From Thermoplasmatota archaeon (lineage in GTDB: Archaea; Thermoplasmatota; Thermoplasmata; Thermoplasmatales; Thermoplasmataceae): a stretch of 11,867 nt of DNA. Position 1 is the stretch's first letter, and the number at the start of each line of letters is the position of its first letter. A model generated the notes under the pieces. That model worked only from the letters and a program-made list of their open reading frames with translations. It had not been told where the DNA came from and searched no databases. Where the stretch lies: the NCBI GenBank assembly GCA_023379355.1, contig JAMCUD010000114.1, positions 1 through 11,867 of the forward strand. The letters are read 5' to 3'. Positions 1 through 6,091 of this stretch are shown here, one piece after another. The translations under genes and the position numbers were made by a program.

Positions 1-53
1 CATGAGAAGATAACGAGTGCCGAGATAAATAGTATTCGATTAATAGATTAAAT

Positions 54-124
54 GGACCGGTCGGGATTTGAACCCGAGGCCTCCTGCTTGCGAAGCAGGC
101 GATCTACCGCTGATCTACCGGCCC
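54..124 (-). tRNA. tRNA-Ala (anticodon CGC)
   Basis: Read on the minus strand this is a 71-base cloverleaf. The 7-bp acceptor stem pairs GGGCCGG with CCGGTCC, the D stem is GATC/GATC, the anticodon stem is CCTGC/GCAGG with loop TTCGCAA, and the T stem is TCGGG/CCCGA with loop TTCAAAT. The anticodon CGC reads the alanine codon GCG. The third acceptor pair is G-U, the classic alanine identity element, which confirms the assignment. There is no intron and CCA is not encoded. The 5' end lies about 30 bases from the TATA box at 153-160, a normal spacing for an archaeal tRNA promoter. Confidence 0.97.
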
Positions 125-152
125 TTTAAACGATGGCCTGTTTCCCAATTGC

Positions 153-160
153 TTATATAA
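153..160. promoter_or_regulatory. Palindromic TATA box shared by tRNA-Ala and the helicase gene
   Basis: TTATATAA is identical on both strands. Its centre is about 32 bases from the tRNA 5' end on the minus side and about 24 bases from the helicase ATG at 180 on the plus side. Both fit archaeal TBP-dependent initiation, with a short processed tRNA leader on one side and a leaderless mRNA on the other. No other TATA-like element lies between the two genes. Dual use is inferred from spacing. Confidence 0.6.
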
Positions 161-179
161 CTAGGTGATATTTTACTCC

Positions 180-1745
180 ATGTCTGATGAGTCCAAGGCT
201 GTATCCATCAAGCCCAGGGAATATCAGATAAACATCTTTAATGTTGCCCGAAGAAGGAACAGCCTTGTAGTACTCCCAACAGGTCTCGGAAAGACGCTCA
301 TAGCAGCAATGGTAGCAGAAGACGTTATGAACCGGGGAGGCAAGGTTCTGTTCATGGCTCCTACTAAGCCACTTGTTTCCCAGCATCTGGAAACATTCAG
401 CAAGTTCCTCAATCTCAAACCTCCAGATATTTTCTCCTTCACTGGGGAAATAGACTCCATAGACAGGAGATTTTACTGGGCAAAGAGTAAAGTGATAGTT
501 TCCACCCCGCAGGTTGTCTGGAATGATATGAGGCGCGGAGACCTGGATATTTCTGACTTCGGACTCCTGATATTTGATGAAGCACACCGTGCCACCGGAA
601 ACTACGCATATGCTATGATATCAAAAAAATTTCTGGAGAGCAGAAGCAGGCTCATACTTGCCATGACTGCCAGCCCGGGGGGTTCAAAGGAGAAACTGGA
701 AGAGATAAGGAGCACCTTAGGGATAGAGGAGGTACTTATAAAGTCAGAAACAGACCCCGATGTGTCCCCATATGTTGGCGGGATCTCCATCAGAACGATT
801 GTTCTTGACCTTCCTCCGGAATTAGAGGGAATTGGCAGAACTCTGAAATCTATAATGAATCCTTTTCAGGAGAAGCTAAGCAATGCGGGAATATTAAGAT
901 CTAACCGTGCATCCAGGAAAGAACTTGCTTCAAAGATACCACAGCTGGTTGAAAGAGCCAAGGAAGGCAATCCTGCGTTGTTCAGCTTGATTCCATACGT
1001 TACAGCCCTGATAAGGCTGGATTACGTGCTGGAATATGTTGAATCACAGGGTGCATCTGTAGCCTACGAATATCTGAAGAATATTCTTGAAAGCGATGAT
1101 AATTCCATCAGAAGGACTGCCAGAATACTGGAAAAAGTTCCCGCCACCGCCGAACTGCTGAATTCTCTTGAGAGAGCTGCATCGAACGATGAGTCAAACC
1201 CAAAACTCAAAAAGACGCTCCAGCTCTGTGAGGAGAAGATCTTGGCAAACCCTGAATCCAGGATAATAGTGTTCACACATTTCAGGAAAACAGCCTCGAT
1301 TGTGAATTCATATCTTGAGCAACATTCCACTCTCCTGAGACCTGTGAAATTTGTTGGCCAGGCATCCAAGGAGGGTGATGCAGGAATGAGCCAGAAGGAA
1401 CAGGACGAGATACTCTCAAAGTTCAGATCAAATGTATACAATGTTCTTGTGGCCACATCTGTCGCAGAGGAGGGCCTCGATATACCTTCCACTGACCTGG
1501 TAATATTTTTTGAACCTGTGCCCTCAGAGATCCGAACGATTCAGAGAAGAGGCCGAACAGGGCGGCTGAGAGCTGGGGATGTTTACATACTGATGTATTC
1601 CGGAACAAGAGACGCCGGATATTACTATTCGAGCAGGAAGAAAGAGGCCACTATGGGAAAGAATATTGAAAAGGCCGTGGAAAGCATTGAGAAGAGTTCA
1701 TCCAGAAAAAGAAAAGGAACAACTAACCTGGATGATTTCTTCTAA
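180..1745 (+). CDS. hef: Hef-type ATP-dependent DNA helicase (Hef helicase part only), with C-terminal PIP-box-like tail
   Basis: A 521-residue superfamily 2 helicase of the archaeal Hef/FANCM group, which acts on stalled forks and branched DNA. Visible motifs are Walker A PTGLGKT (about 33-39), DEAH (133-136), TASPG (163-167) and motif VI QRRGRTGR (about 455-462). FVGQASKEGD, EEGLDIPSTDLVIFFEPVPS and SGTRDAGYYYSSRKKE also follow Hef closely as I remember it. Full-length Hef of Thermococcales carries an XPF/ERCC4 nuclease and HhH region after the helicase; here the protein stops at the junction. The last eight residues, TTNLDDFF, resemble a PCNA-interacting PIP box (QxxLxxFF) with Thr for Gln. 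The ATG at 180 is preferred over an in-frame GTG at 165 because the TATA box at 153-160 would place the transcript start near 180. It converges on rfcS with a 4-base gap. The helicase family is certain; the in vivo substrate is inferred. Confidence 0.93.
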   Translation: MSDESKAVSIKPREYQINIFNVARRRNSLVVLPTGLGKTLIAAMVAEDVMNRGGKVLFMAPTKPLVSQHLETFSKFLNLKPPDIFSFTGEIDSIDRRFYWAKSKVIVSTPQVVWNDMRRGDLDISDFGLLIFDEAHRATGNYAYAMISKKFLESRSRLILAMTASPGGSKEKLEEIRSTLGIEEVLIKSETDPDVSPYVGGISIRTIVLDLPPELEGIGRTLKSIMNPFQEKLSNAGILRSNRASRKELASKIPQLVERAKEGNPALFSLIPYVTALIRLDYVLEYVESQGASVAYEYLKNILESDDNSIRRTARILEKVPATAELLNSLERAASNDESNPKLKKTLQLCEEKILANPESRIIVFTHFRKTASIVNSYLEQHSTLLRPVKFVGQASKEGDAGMSQKEQDEILSKFRSNVYNVLVATSVAEEGLDIPSTDLVIFFEPVPSEIRTIQRRGRTGRLRAGDVYILMYSGTRDAGYYYSSRKKEATMGKNIEKAVESIEKSSSRKRKGTTNLDDFF

Positions 1746-1749
1746 AGTA

Positions 1750-2706
1750 TCAGTTGTATTCATTCCCTATGCTGGAGAGCCTGGCAAGCAGCGCATCAAG
1801 CTGTATCAGGTCTGTTGCACCCTCCACAAGTCTGAACTCTGCTTCCCCGAGGGCAATTATAACCTGAACCTTCTGCTTCGGCGGTACCTTTTCTCTTCTT
1901 ATGGCGCTGTGAAGGCCTTTAACAATATCCATTCCAGAAAGCCCACGTTCGATAACCATCTGATCCATGGACTCCCGGGCCTCATCAAAAATACCGGAAA
2001 GTGCCTTGGATAGAAGAACCTTAAAGTCTTTTGGATTAGCTGAACCTGATATCTCGTATATTCTTGCTGGTGTGATCTCCCCTGAGTTGCTTATTGTCTG
2101 GAGGACATTGAGTGCCTTCCTCATGTCACCTTCTGATATGGAATAGATTGCTTCTATAGACTCATCAGTTAGTTTTATTTTCTCGGACTCTGCGACCTCA
2201 AGTAAACGCTTCTTCATCTGATCGTATTCAATGGGCCTGAACCTCATTACAACTGTTCTTGACTGAATTGGAAGAATTATCTGTGAAGAATAATTGCAAG
2301 AGAAAATGAACCTGGTGGCGGATGAGTACAATTCCATTGTCCGTCTGAGGGCAGCCTGGGCCTCCTGAGTAAGCTGATCCGCTTCATCCAGGAATATTAT
2401 CTTGAAACCAAGGTCGTTTGAAGGTTTGATCCTTGCAAAGTCCTTTACGTTCTCCCTGATAACATCAATCCCTCGTTCATTTGAGGCATTCAGTTCAAGG
2501 AAATTCTGCCTCCAGTCCTCTCCGAAGAGTTCCATCGCTATGGCGATGGCCGTTGATGTCTTTCCAGTTCCTGCTGGTCCCGCAAAGATAAGGTGGGGAA
2601 GCTGCCTGTGGTTTATGAATGACTTGAGTTTCTGAATGTTGGACTGCTGTCCAACAATCTGGTCAAGCTTTGCCGGCCGGTATTTTTCAATCCAAATATC
2701 AATCAT
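1750..2706 (-). CDS. rfcS: Replication factor C small subunit (clamp loader ATPase)
   Basis: A 318-residue AAA+ ATPase, normal length for archaeal RfcS. With the large subunit it loads the PCNA clamp onto primed DNA. Seen in order: the N-terminal WIEKYRP RFC box (5-11), Walker A GPAGTGKT (43-50), Walker B with DEAD (107-110), the sensor-1 region ending FSCNYS (Asn138), the arginine-finger segment QSRT (148-151; the family usually has SRC, so the Cys is replaced but Arg150 is kept), and GDMRKALNVLQ in the lid (sensor 2). The C-terminal third is the helical oligomerisation collar. Translation starts at ATG 2706 about 25 bases after a TTAAAA element, so the message may be leaderless. The large subunit gene is not in the window. 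The neighbour is the Hef-type helicase, which ends in a PIP-like tail, so both proteins plausibly meet at PCNA. Confidence 0.97.
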   Translation of the reverse strand: MIDIWIEKYRPAKLDQIVGQQSNIQKLKSFINHRQLPHLIFAGPAGTGKTSTAIAIAMELFGEDWRQNFLELNASNERGIDVIRENVKDFARIKPSNDLGFKIIFLDEADQLTQEAQAALRRTMELYSSATRFIFSCNYSSQIILPIQSRTVVMRFRPIEYDQMKKRLLEVAESEKIKLTDESIEAIYSISEGDMRKALNVLQTISNSGEITPARIYEISGSANPKDFKVLLSKALSGIFDEARESMDQMVIERGLSGMDIVKGLHSAIRREKVPPKQKVQVIIALGEAEFRLVEGATDLIQLDALLARLSSIGNEYN

Positions 2707-2725
2707 TTCTATGCTCCATTCTCAC

Positions 2726-2733
2726 TTTTAACA
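2726..2733 (-). promoter_or_regulatory. Probable TATA box of rfcS
   Basis: On the minus strand the sequence reads GTTAAAAG, centred about 24 bases before the rfcS ATG at 2706. This spacing fits a leaderless or nearly leaderless archaeal transcript. Judged by composition and spacing only. Confidence 0.4.
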
Positions 2734-2853
2734 TATGGAAACTCTCAGGTGATGTGCGTTTATTTCAAAGATCTAATTACTTCCTCGGATATCGAACTTT
2801 ATCTTAAATTGATTGACAGATTTTAATTTTTTCAGGATGCTTCAAGATTTGAG

Positions 2854-2860
2854 AAAATTA
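2854..2860 (+). promoter_or_regulatory. Possible TATA box of purN
   Basis: The AT-rich AAAATTA is centred about 29 bases before the GTG at 2886. A second AT-rich stretch at 2820-2832 (TTTTAATTTTTT) is an alternative. The 2707-2885 gap holds only the two divergent promoters of rfcS and purN; I see no other gene or repeat in it. Confidence 0.3.
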
Positions 2861-2885
2861 ATCATACCATTACGCCTTCACCTAT

Positions 2886-3506
2886 GTGGATTCCTTCCCC
2901 AGGATGGTTGTATTCGCGTCAGGCGAAGGCACTAATTTTCAGGCAATAATAGATTCCGTTAAGTCTGGTTTTCTCAAAGCTGATATATTGGCTTTATTTA
3001 CAAACCACAAAAATTGCAGGTCTGTTGAGAGGGCTGAAACTAATGGAATAGCTGTAAAGGCATTCAACTGGAAAAAAGAGGAGGAACACCAGTACCGAGG
3101 TCTTCTCGGAAGCCTTGAAGCTTTTTCTCCAGATCTCATTGTGCTTGCTGGATTTATGAGGATTCTTCCTGCTTCAGTTATAGATTCCTTTCCAATGAAG
3201 ATAATAAATACCCATCCTTCACTTCTTCCATGCTTTGGTGGGCTGAATCTTTATGGAGAAAACGTGCACCGGGCGGTTATTGAAAGCGGAGCCAGATTTT
3301 CAGGCTGTACAGTGCATTTTGTCACAAGGGAGGTAGACAGGGGACCAATTATCCTCCAATCTGTGGTTCCGGTATCAGATGATGAAACAGTGGAGTCTCT
3401 CTCTTCAAAATTGAGAGATATTGAGCATGATACCCTTGTCAGAGCGATCTCCATAGTGCTTTATGGAAAATATACGATATCCGGCAATCGTGTCAGGCAG
3501 AATTAG
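2886..3506 (+). CDS. purN: Phosphoribosylglycinamide formyltransferase (GART, PurN type)
   Basis: A 206-residue enzyme transferring a formyl group from 10-formyl-tetrahydrofolate to GAR in step 3 of purine synthesis. The N-terminal FASGEGTNFQAII (9-22) is the phosphate-binding loop. The active-site triad is present: Asn108 and His110 in INTHPSLLP, and Asp151 in TREVDRGPI. GGLNLYGENVH between them matches the GxxxxG..VH loop of the family. The start is uncertain. GTG 2886 gives six residues before the conserved first strand and sits at leaderless distance from a TATA-like element, while ATG 2904 would start right at the strand with no ribosome binding site. No other pur gene is adjacent. The last 4 bases overlap the end of the convergent CPBP protease gene. 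A folate- or pterin-linked enzyme fits with mptE in the same window, though not in the same operon. Confidence 0.95.
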   Translation: MDSFPRMVVFASGEGTNFQAIIDSVKSGFLKADILALFTNHKNCRSVERAETNGIAVKAFNWKKEEEHQYRGLLGSLEAFSPDLIVLAGFMRILPASVIDSFPMKIINTHPSLLPCFGGLNLYGENVHRAVIESGARFSGCTVHFVTREVDRGPIILQSVVPVSDDETVESLSSKLRDIEHDTLVRAISIVLYGKYTISGNRVRQN

Positions 3507-4483
3507 GTTTCCTGCCTGTTGATTTCATGGATATTTTCGCTTCTTATTGCATTCCTGCGCTTATCCCATTTTCTGTACAGAATCAAAAGAAACACAATTG
3601 CAGCAAACCCGGCGATCAGCTCATAGAATAGTGCGAAACCTGCACCCTCGGTGAGAGCCCCATTCAGGATGTATACCGTTGAGAAACCATTGAAAAGCCA
3701 GTGTATTGGGACATCCATGTAAATGCCGAACTTCAGGAATCCTACGGCCAGAACTACTGCAACGGGAAGAACTGTGATTATTTTCCCCCAACTCCAAAGG
3801 CCATACGCCACATGGGCGTAGGCAAATAGGATGCTGGTAGCCGCAATCATTGCATATTCAATATAGCCAAACTTTTGGTTGTACTTCTTTCTCATGTGCC
3901 CTGGAATAAAGAATGCCTTCAGGTAATCCAGCTTTTCCGGGTGATATCTGCTGAGAAGCAGAACAGACATGATTCCTAATGGTATGAGCCTGAAACCCGT
4001 CTCCTCCGCAAATGGCGCATAGATCAGAGATAGATAGGTTTCGAATGGGTGATTGTTCAGCAGCGATGTAAGAGAACTGCCCCCTATTGGAATGTTCGCC
4101 CCTTCAAGTATCAGGGTGAGAATCACTGTTACAGTAAGGGCAAAGGCAGACATTGCGCCATAAAAGATAACGGGGTTGTCCAGAAGGCCACGACCCTTCC
4201 ATTTGAAGCTATAATACACCATTATTCCAAAGAAGAGGATGTACATTGAAAACATTGCGGGAATAAGGATTACATCACTGACAGGTAATATTGGAACCTC
4301 GAGAAGGAGTATGAAGAAGTATGGGTAACTGAGCTGTGAGAAATGAGCTGTCCATGCCCCGGAATATATTATGGCAATGGAAACCAGCATAAACAGCAAA
4401 GCCAGCCCCCAGCTTATGATAAAAATAGACTTGAAAATACTGCCTTCTCCGCCCATTTTCTTTGGAGGAGGAGAGTTTAACAT
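3503..4483 (-). CDS. CPBP-family intramembrane metalloprotease (Rce1/Abi type)
   Basis: A 326-residue protein with about eight hydrophobic spans (roughly 20-41, 53-66, 70-92, 106-127, 152-177, 210-228, 234-252 and 281-302) and a charged C-terminal tail. All three CPBP signature motifs are present. EETGFR (160-165) is EExxxR, FAYAH (220-224) is FxxxH, and HWLFN (261-265) is HxxxN. In this family the Glu and His residues form the metal or catalytic site for cleavage within the membrane; members include CAAX prenyl endopeptidase Rce1 and bacterial self-immunity proteins. I cannot name a substrate. The N terminus (LNSPPPKKMGGEG) is Pro- and Lys-rich before the first span. The gene is monocistronic, with a TATA-like GCTTAAA (plus-strand reading) 25 bases before the ATG. 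Confidence 0.85.
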   Translation of the reverse strand: MLNSPPPKKMGGEGSIFKSIFIISWGLALLFMLVSIAIIYSGAWTAHFSQLSYPYFFILLLEVPILPVSDVILIPAMFSMYILFFGIMVYYSFKWKGRGLLDNPVIFYGAMSAFALTVTVILTLILEGANIPIGGSSLTSLLNNHPFETYLSLIYAPFAEETGFRLIPLGIMSVLLLSRYHPEKLDYLKAFFIPGHMRKKYNQKFGYIEYAMIAATSILFAYAHVAYGLWSWGKIITVLPVAVVLAVGFLKFGIYMDVPIHWLFNGFSTVYILNGALTEGAGFALFYELIAGFAAIVFLLILYRKWDKRRNAIRSENIHEINRQET

Positions 4484-4495
4484 AAAGGATGCATG

Positions 4496-4501
4496 AAAAA
4501 A
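4496..4501 (-). terminator. Possible T-run terminator of the mevalonate-entry operon
   Basis: On the minus strand six T residues occur about 25 bases after the DUF35 stop codon (4526-4528). Archaeal termination often uses short T-runs without a hairpin. The run lies between the TATA-like element and the ATG of the next gene (CPBP protease), so it would separate the two units. Short and weak evidence. Confidence 0.25.
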
Positions 4502-4504
4502 TGA

Positions 4505-4511
4505 GCTTAAA
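4505..4511 (-). promoter_or_regulatory. Probable TATA box of the CPBP protease gene
   Basis: TTTAAGC on the minus strand is centred 25 bases before the ATG at 4483. That distance predicts a leaderless message, in agreement with the absence of a ribosome binding site before the ATG. It lies only about 15 bases beyond the DUF35 stop codon. Confidence 0.4.
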
Positions 4512-4525
4512 CCTTTGTGGTAAAT

Positions 4526-4927
4526 CTATTCCAGAACGAATTTGTAGCCGTATTCAATTATCCCCGACTTACCTTCCTGGCTTATTTTCCTGAATACCGC
4601 AGATACTCTGTTGCCGATATCTACCTCTCCGGGATCACAGTCCACAATTTGCCCTGTGATTGATGGTCCTTCATCAAGCCTTATTATTGCGAGAATGTAA
4701 GGCCTCTGTCTCGTAAATGCCGGTGGGGCATCATGAACGACTGTGAATGATTCGATCTGGCCTTTCCCAGAAAGAGTGAACTCTTTCATTTTTCCAATAG
4801 AATCCCTGTGGCATATTGGACATATATCCCTTGGCGGAAAATAGACTCTCTTGCAGTTGCCGCACCTGTGTGCAACCAGCCTGTATCTGTGAATTGATTC
4901 CCTCCAGAACCTTGAAACCTCTCCCAT
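4526..4927 (-). CDS. DUF35 (zinc ribbon plus OB fold) protein of the thiolase/HMG-CoA synthase complex
   Basis: A 133-residue protein. Residues 20-42 form a rubredoxin-like zinc ribbon with Cys22, Cys25, Cys36 and Cys39 (HRCGNC...ICPICH). Residues 53-132 are the OB-fold part, with SFTVVHDAPPAFTRQRPYILAIIRL typical of DUF35. In a methanogen the DUF35 partner bridges acetoacetyl-CoA thiolase and HMG-CoA synthase so that acetoacetyl-CoA passes directly between them; gene order and spacing here suggest the same complex. The ATG follows the thiolase stop codon directly (TGA then ATG), and a full GGAGGTGA ribosome binding site lies 4 bases upstream, inside the thiolase C-terminal codons. This points to strong, coupled translation. 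It is the last gene of the operon. Confidence 0.9.
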   Translation of the reverse strand: MGEVSRFWRESIHRYRLVAHRCGNCKRVYFPPRDICPICHRDSIGKMKEFTLSGKGQIESFTVVHDAPPAFTRQRPYILAIIRLDEGPSITGQIVDCDPGEVDIGNRVSAVFRKISQEGKSGIIEYGYKFVLE

Positions 4928-6091
4928 TCACTCACCTCCAAGAATGTGGACTACAGAGTTCGAGCCTGTTCCCCCCATGTTATGAACCAATGCCCGGTTC
5001 GCACCCTTTATCTGCCTATCTCCGGCCTTCCCAACAAGCTGCCTGTAAGCTTCAACTATCTGCCCGACACCTGTGGCCCCCAGCGGATTTCCCTTTGCCT
5101 TGAGACCTCCGGATGGGTTTACCGGGATTTCCCCCTTCAATGATATATTGTCGTAGACTAGTTCCTTGGCTTTCCCAGGCTCAGCAAACCCCATTTCCTC
5201 AAGTTCGAGGAGACCATAAATGCTGTACGAGTCGTGCAGTTCAATGAAAGAGAGATCCTTGTTTTTCAAGTGAGCTTTTTCCATAGCCTTTTTAGCTGAG
5301 AGCCTCACAGAGGCCAGGCTGTATATATTTTTCCTGCTATGTACTGCGAGATAGTCCTGAGCGTCAGCAGAGGCAAGTATCTTTGCGCCATGAAGCTTGT
5401 TCTTCTTTATATAACGCTCAGAAGCAAGTATGACTGCAGCAGCTCCATCACCCATTGCACTGCAGTCCATCAGGTTAAGCGGTTCAGCCACATCCATTGC
5501 CTTCATGGCCTGTTCCAGCGTGATCTTATTCCTATACTGAGCATCCGGATTCAGGCTGGCGTTTGCGTGATCATTAACGGACATCATGGAAAGTGCTTCC
5601 TTTTCAACTTTGAAATCCCTCATATACTTTCTCGCCACTATGGCGGCAAGTGCTGCTGGGGTCGCTCCAAAAAATGCTTCCCATTCCCTGTCCAGGACTG
5701 AACTGGTGAGATCCAGAAGTTCAGAACCGAATATATCTGTCATCTTTTCAACGCCACCCACCATGGCAACGTCGAATTCCTCTGCCTTTATTCCCAGATA
5801 TGCCTGCCTTACTGCTGCACCACCTGAGGCAGTGGATGCTTCGATCCTTATGGCAGGAGTGTGCTGTTCAGCTATTCCAGAGAAATCAGAAAGAAGGTCA
5901 CCTATATTCTCCTGGCCACTTATGATCCCGGCCAGACTGTTGCTCCCGTAGAGGACCTCTATATCTTTGGAGAATATTCCTGCATCTTCAACAGCCTTGA
6001 GCCCAGCTTCTACTGCGAGTTCCCTTAATGACTTCTCCCAGAGTTCCCCGTATTTGGTTTCTCCAGCCCCTATTATATAAACATCACTCAA
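4928..6091 (-). CDS. Archaeal acetoacetyl-CoA thiolase homologue lacking the catalytic Cys and GHP His
   Basis: About 387 residues, co-linear with archaeal acetyl-CoA acetyltransferases (SCP2-thiolase-like family), which join two acetyl-CoA for the mevalonate pathway. Family landmarks are kept: [17 protein letters not shown] at the N terminus, [36 protein letters not shown] (His of the HDCF motif, about 286), [10 protein letters not shown] and HNMGGTGS (about 370). Two key residues are not. Where the family has EAACASGG with the nucleophilic Cys, this protein reads EASTASGG (Thr codon ACT at 5831-5833), and GHPLGATG reads GNPLGATG (Asn codon AAT at 5087-5089). Its only Cys is the one in DCSAMGDGA. 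The frame is otherwise intact. The start is taken as TTG 6091, which has GGTGA (6097-6101) five bases upstream and gives the family-typical N terminus; GTG 6100 lies within that ribosome binding site. It overlaps the HMG-CoA synthase end by 8 bases. Activity is doubtful. Confidence 0.88.
   Translation of the reverse strand: MSDVYIIGAGETKYGELWEKSLRELAVEAGLKAVEDAGIFSKDIEVLYGSNSLAGIISGQENIGDLLSDFSGIAEQHTPAIRIEASTASGGAAVRQAYLGIKAEEFDVAMVGGVEKMTDIFGSELLDLTSSVLDREWEAFFGATPAALAAIVARKYMRDFKVEKEALSMMSVNDHANASLNPDAQYRNKITLEQAMKAMDVAEPLNLMDCSAMGDGAAAVILASERYIKKNKLHGAKILASADAQDYLAVHSRKNIYSLASVRLSAKKAMEKAHLKNKDLSFIELHDSYSIYGLLELEEMGFAEPGKAKELVYDNISLKGEIPVNPSGGLKAKGNPLGATGVGQIVEAYRQLVGKAGDRQIKGANRALVHNMGGTGSNSVVHILGGE
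4932..4939 (-). promoter_or_regulatory. Strong ribosome binding site of the DUF35 gene
   Basis: GGAGGTGA on the minus strand, complementary to the archaeal 16S 3' end, encoded within the last thiolase codons and 4 bases before the ATG at 4927. It is the best ribosome binding site in the window. Confidence 0.8.

Noticed and set aside
148..151. Thr in place of Cys in the RFC arginine-finger (SRC) motif, residues 149-151 of rfcS
   Set aside because: The functional Arg is kept and variation at the third position is tolerated, so it is not treated as a defect. The numbers given here are residues, not bases.
165..179. GTG 165 as the helicase start
   Set aside because: It would lie only a few bases after the TATA box at 153-160, upstream of any expected transcript start, while ATG 180 sits at the right distance.
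1666..2013. Plus-strand open frames lying across rfcS
   Set aside because: They are antisense to a well-conserved AAA+ gene and have no recognisable domain or start signal.
4816..5951. Several plus-strand open frames across the DUF35 and thiolase genes (e.g. 4816-5103, 5339-5701, 5586-5951)
   Set aside because: Low-complexity, Cys/Ser-rich translations opposite conserved genes, with no ribosome binding sites or TATA boxes.
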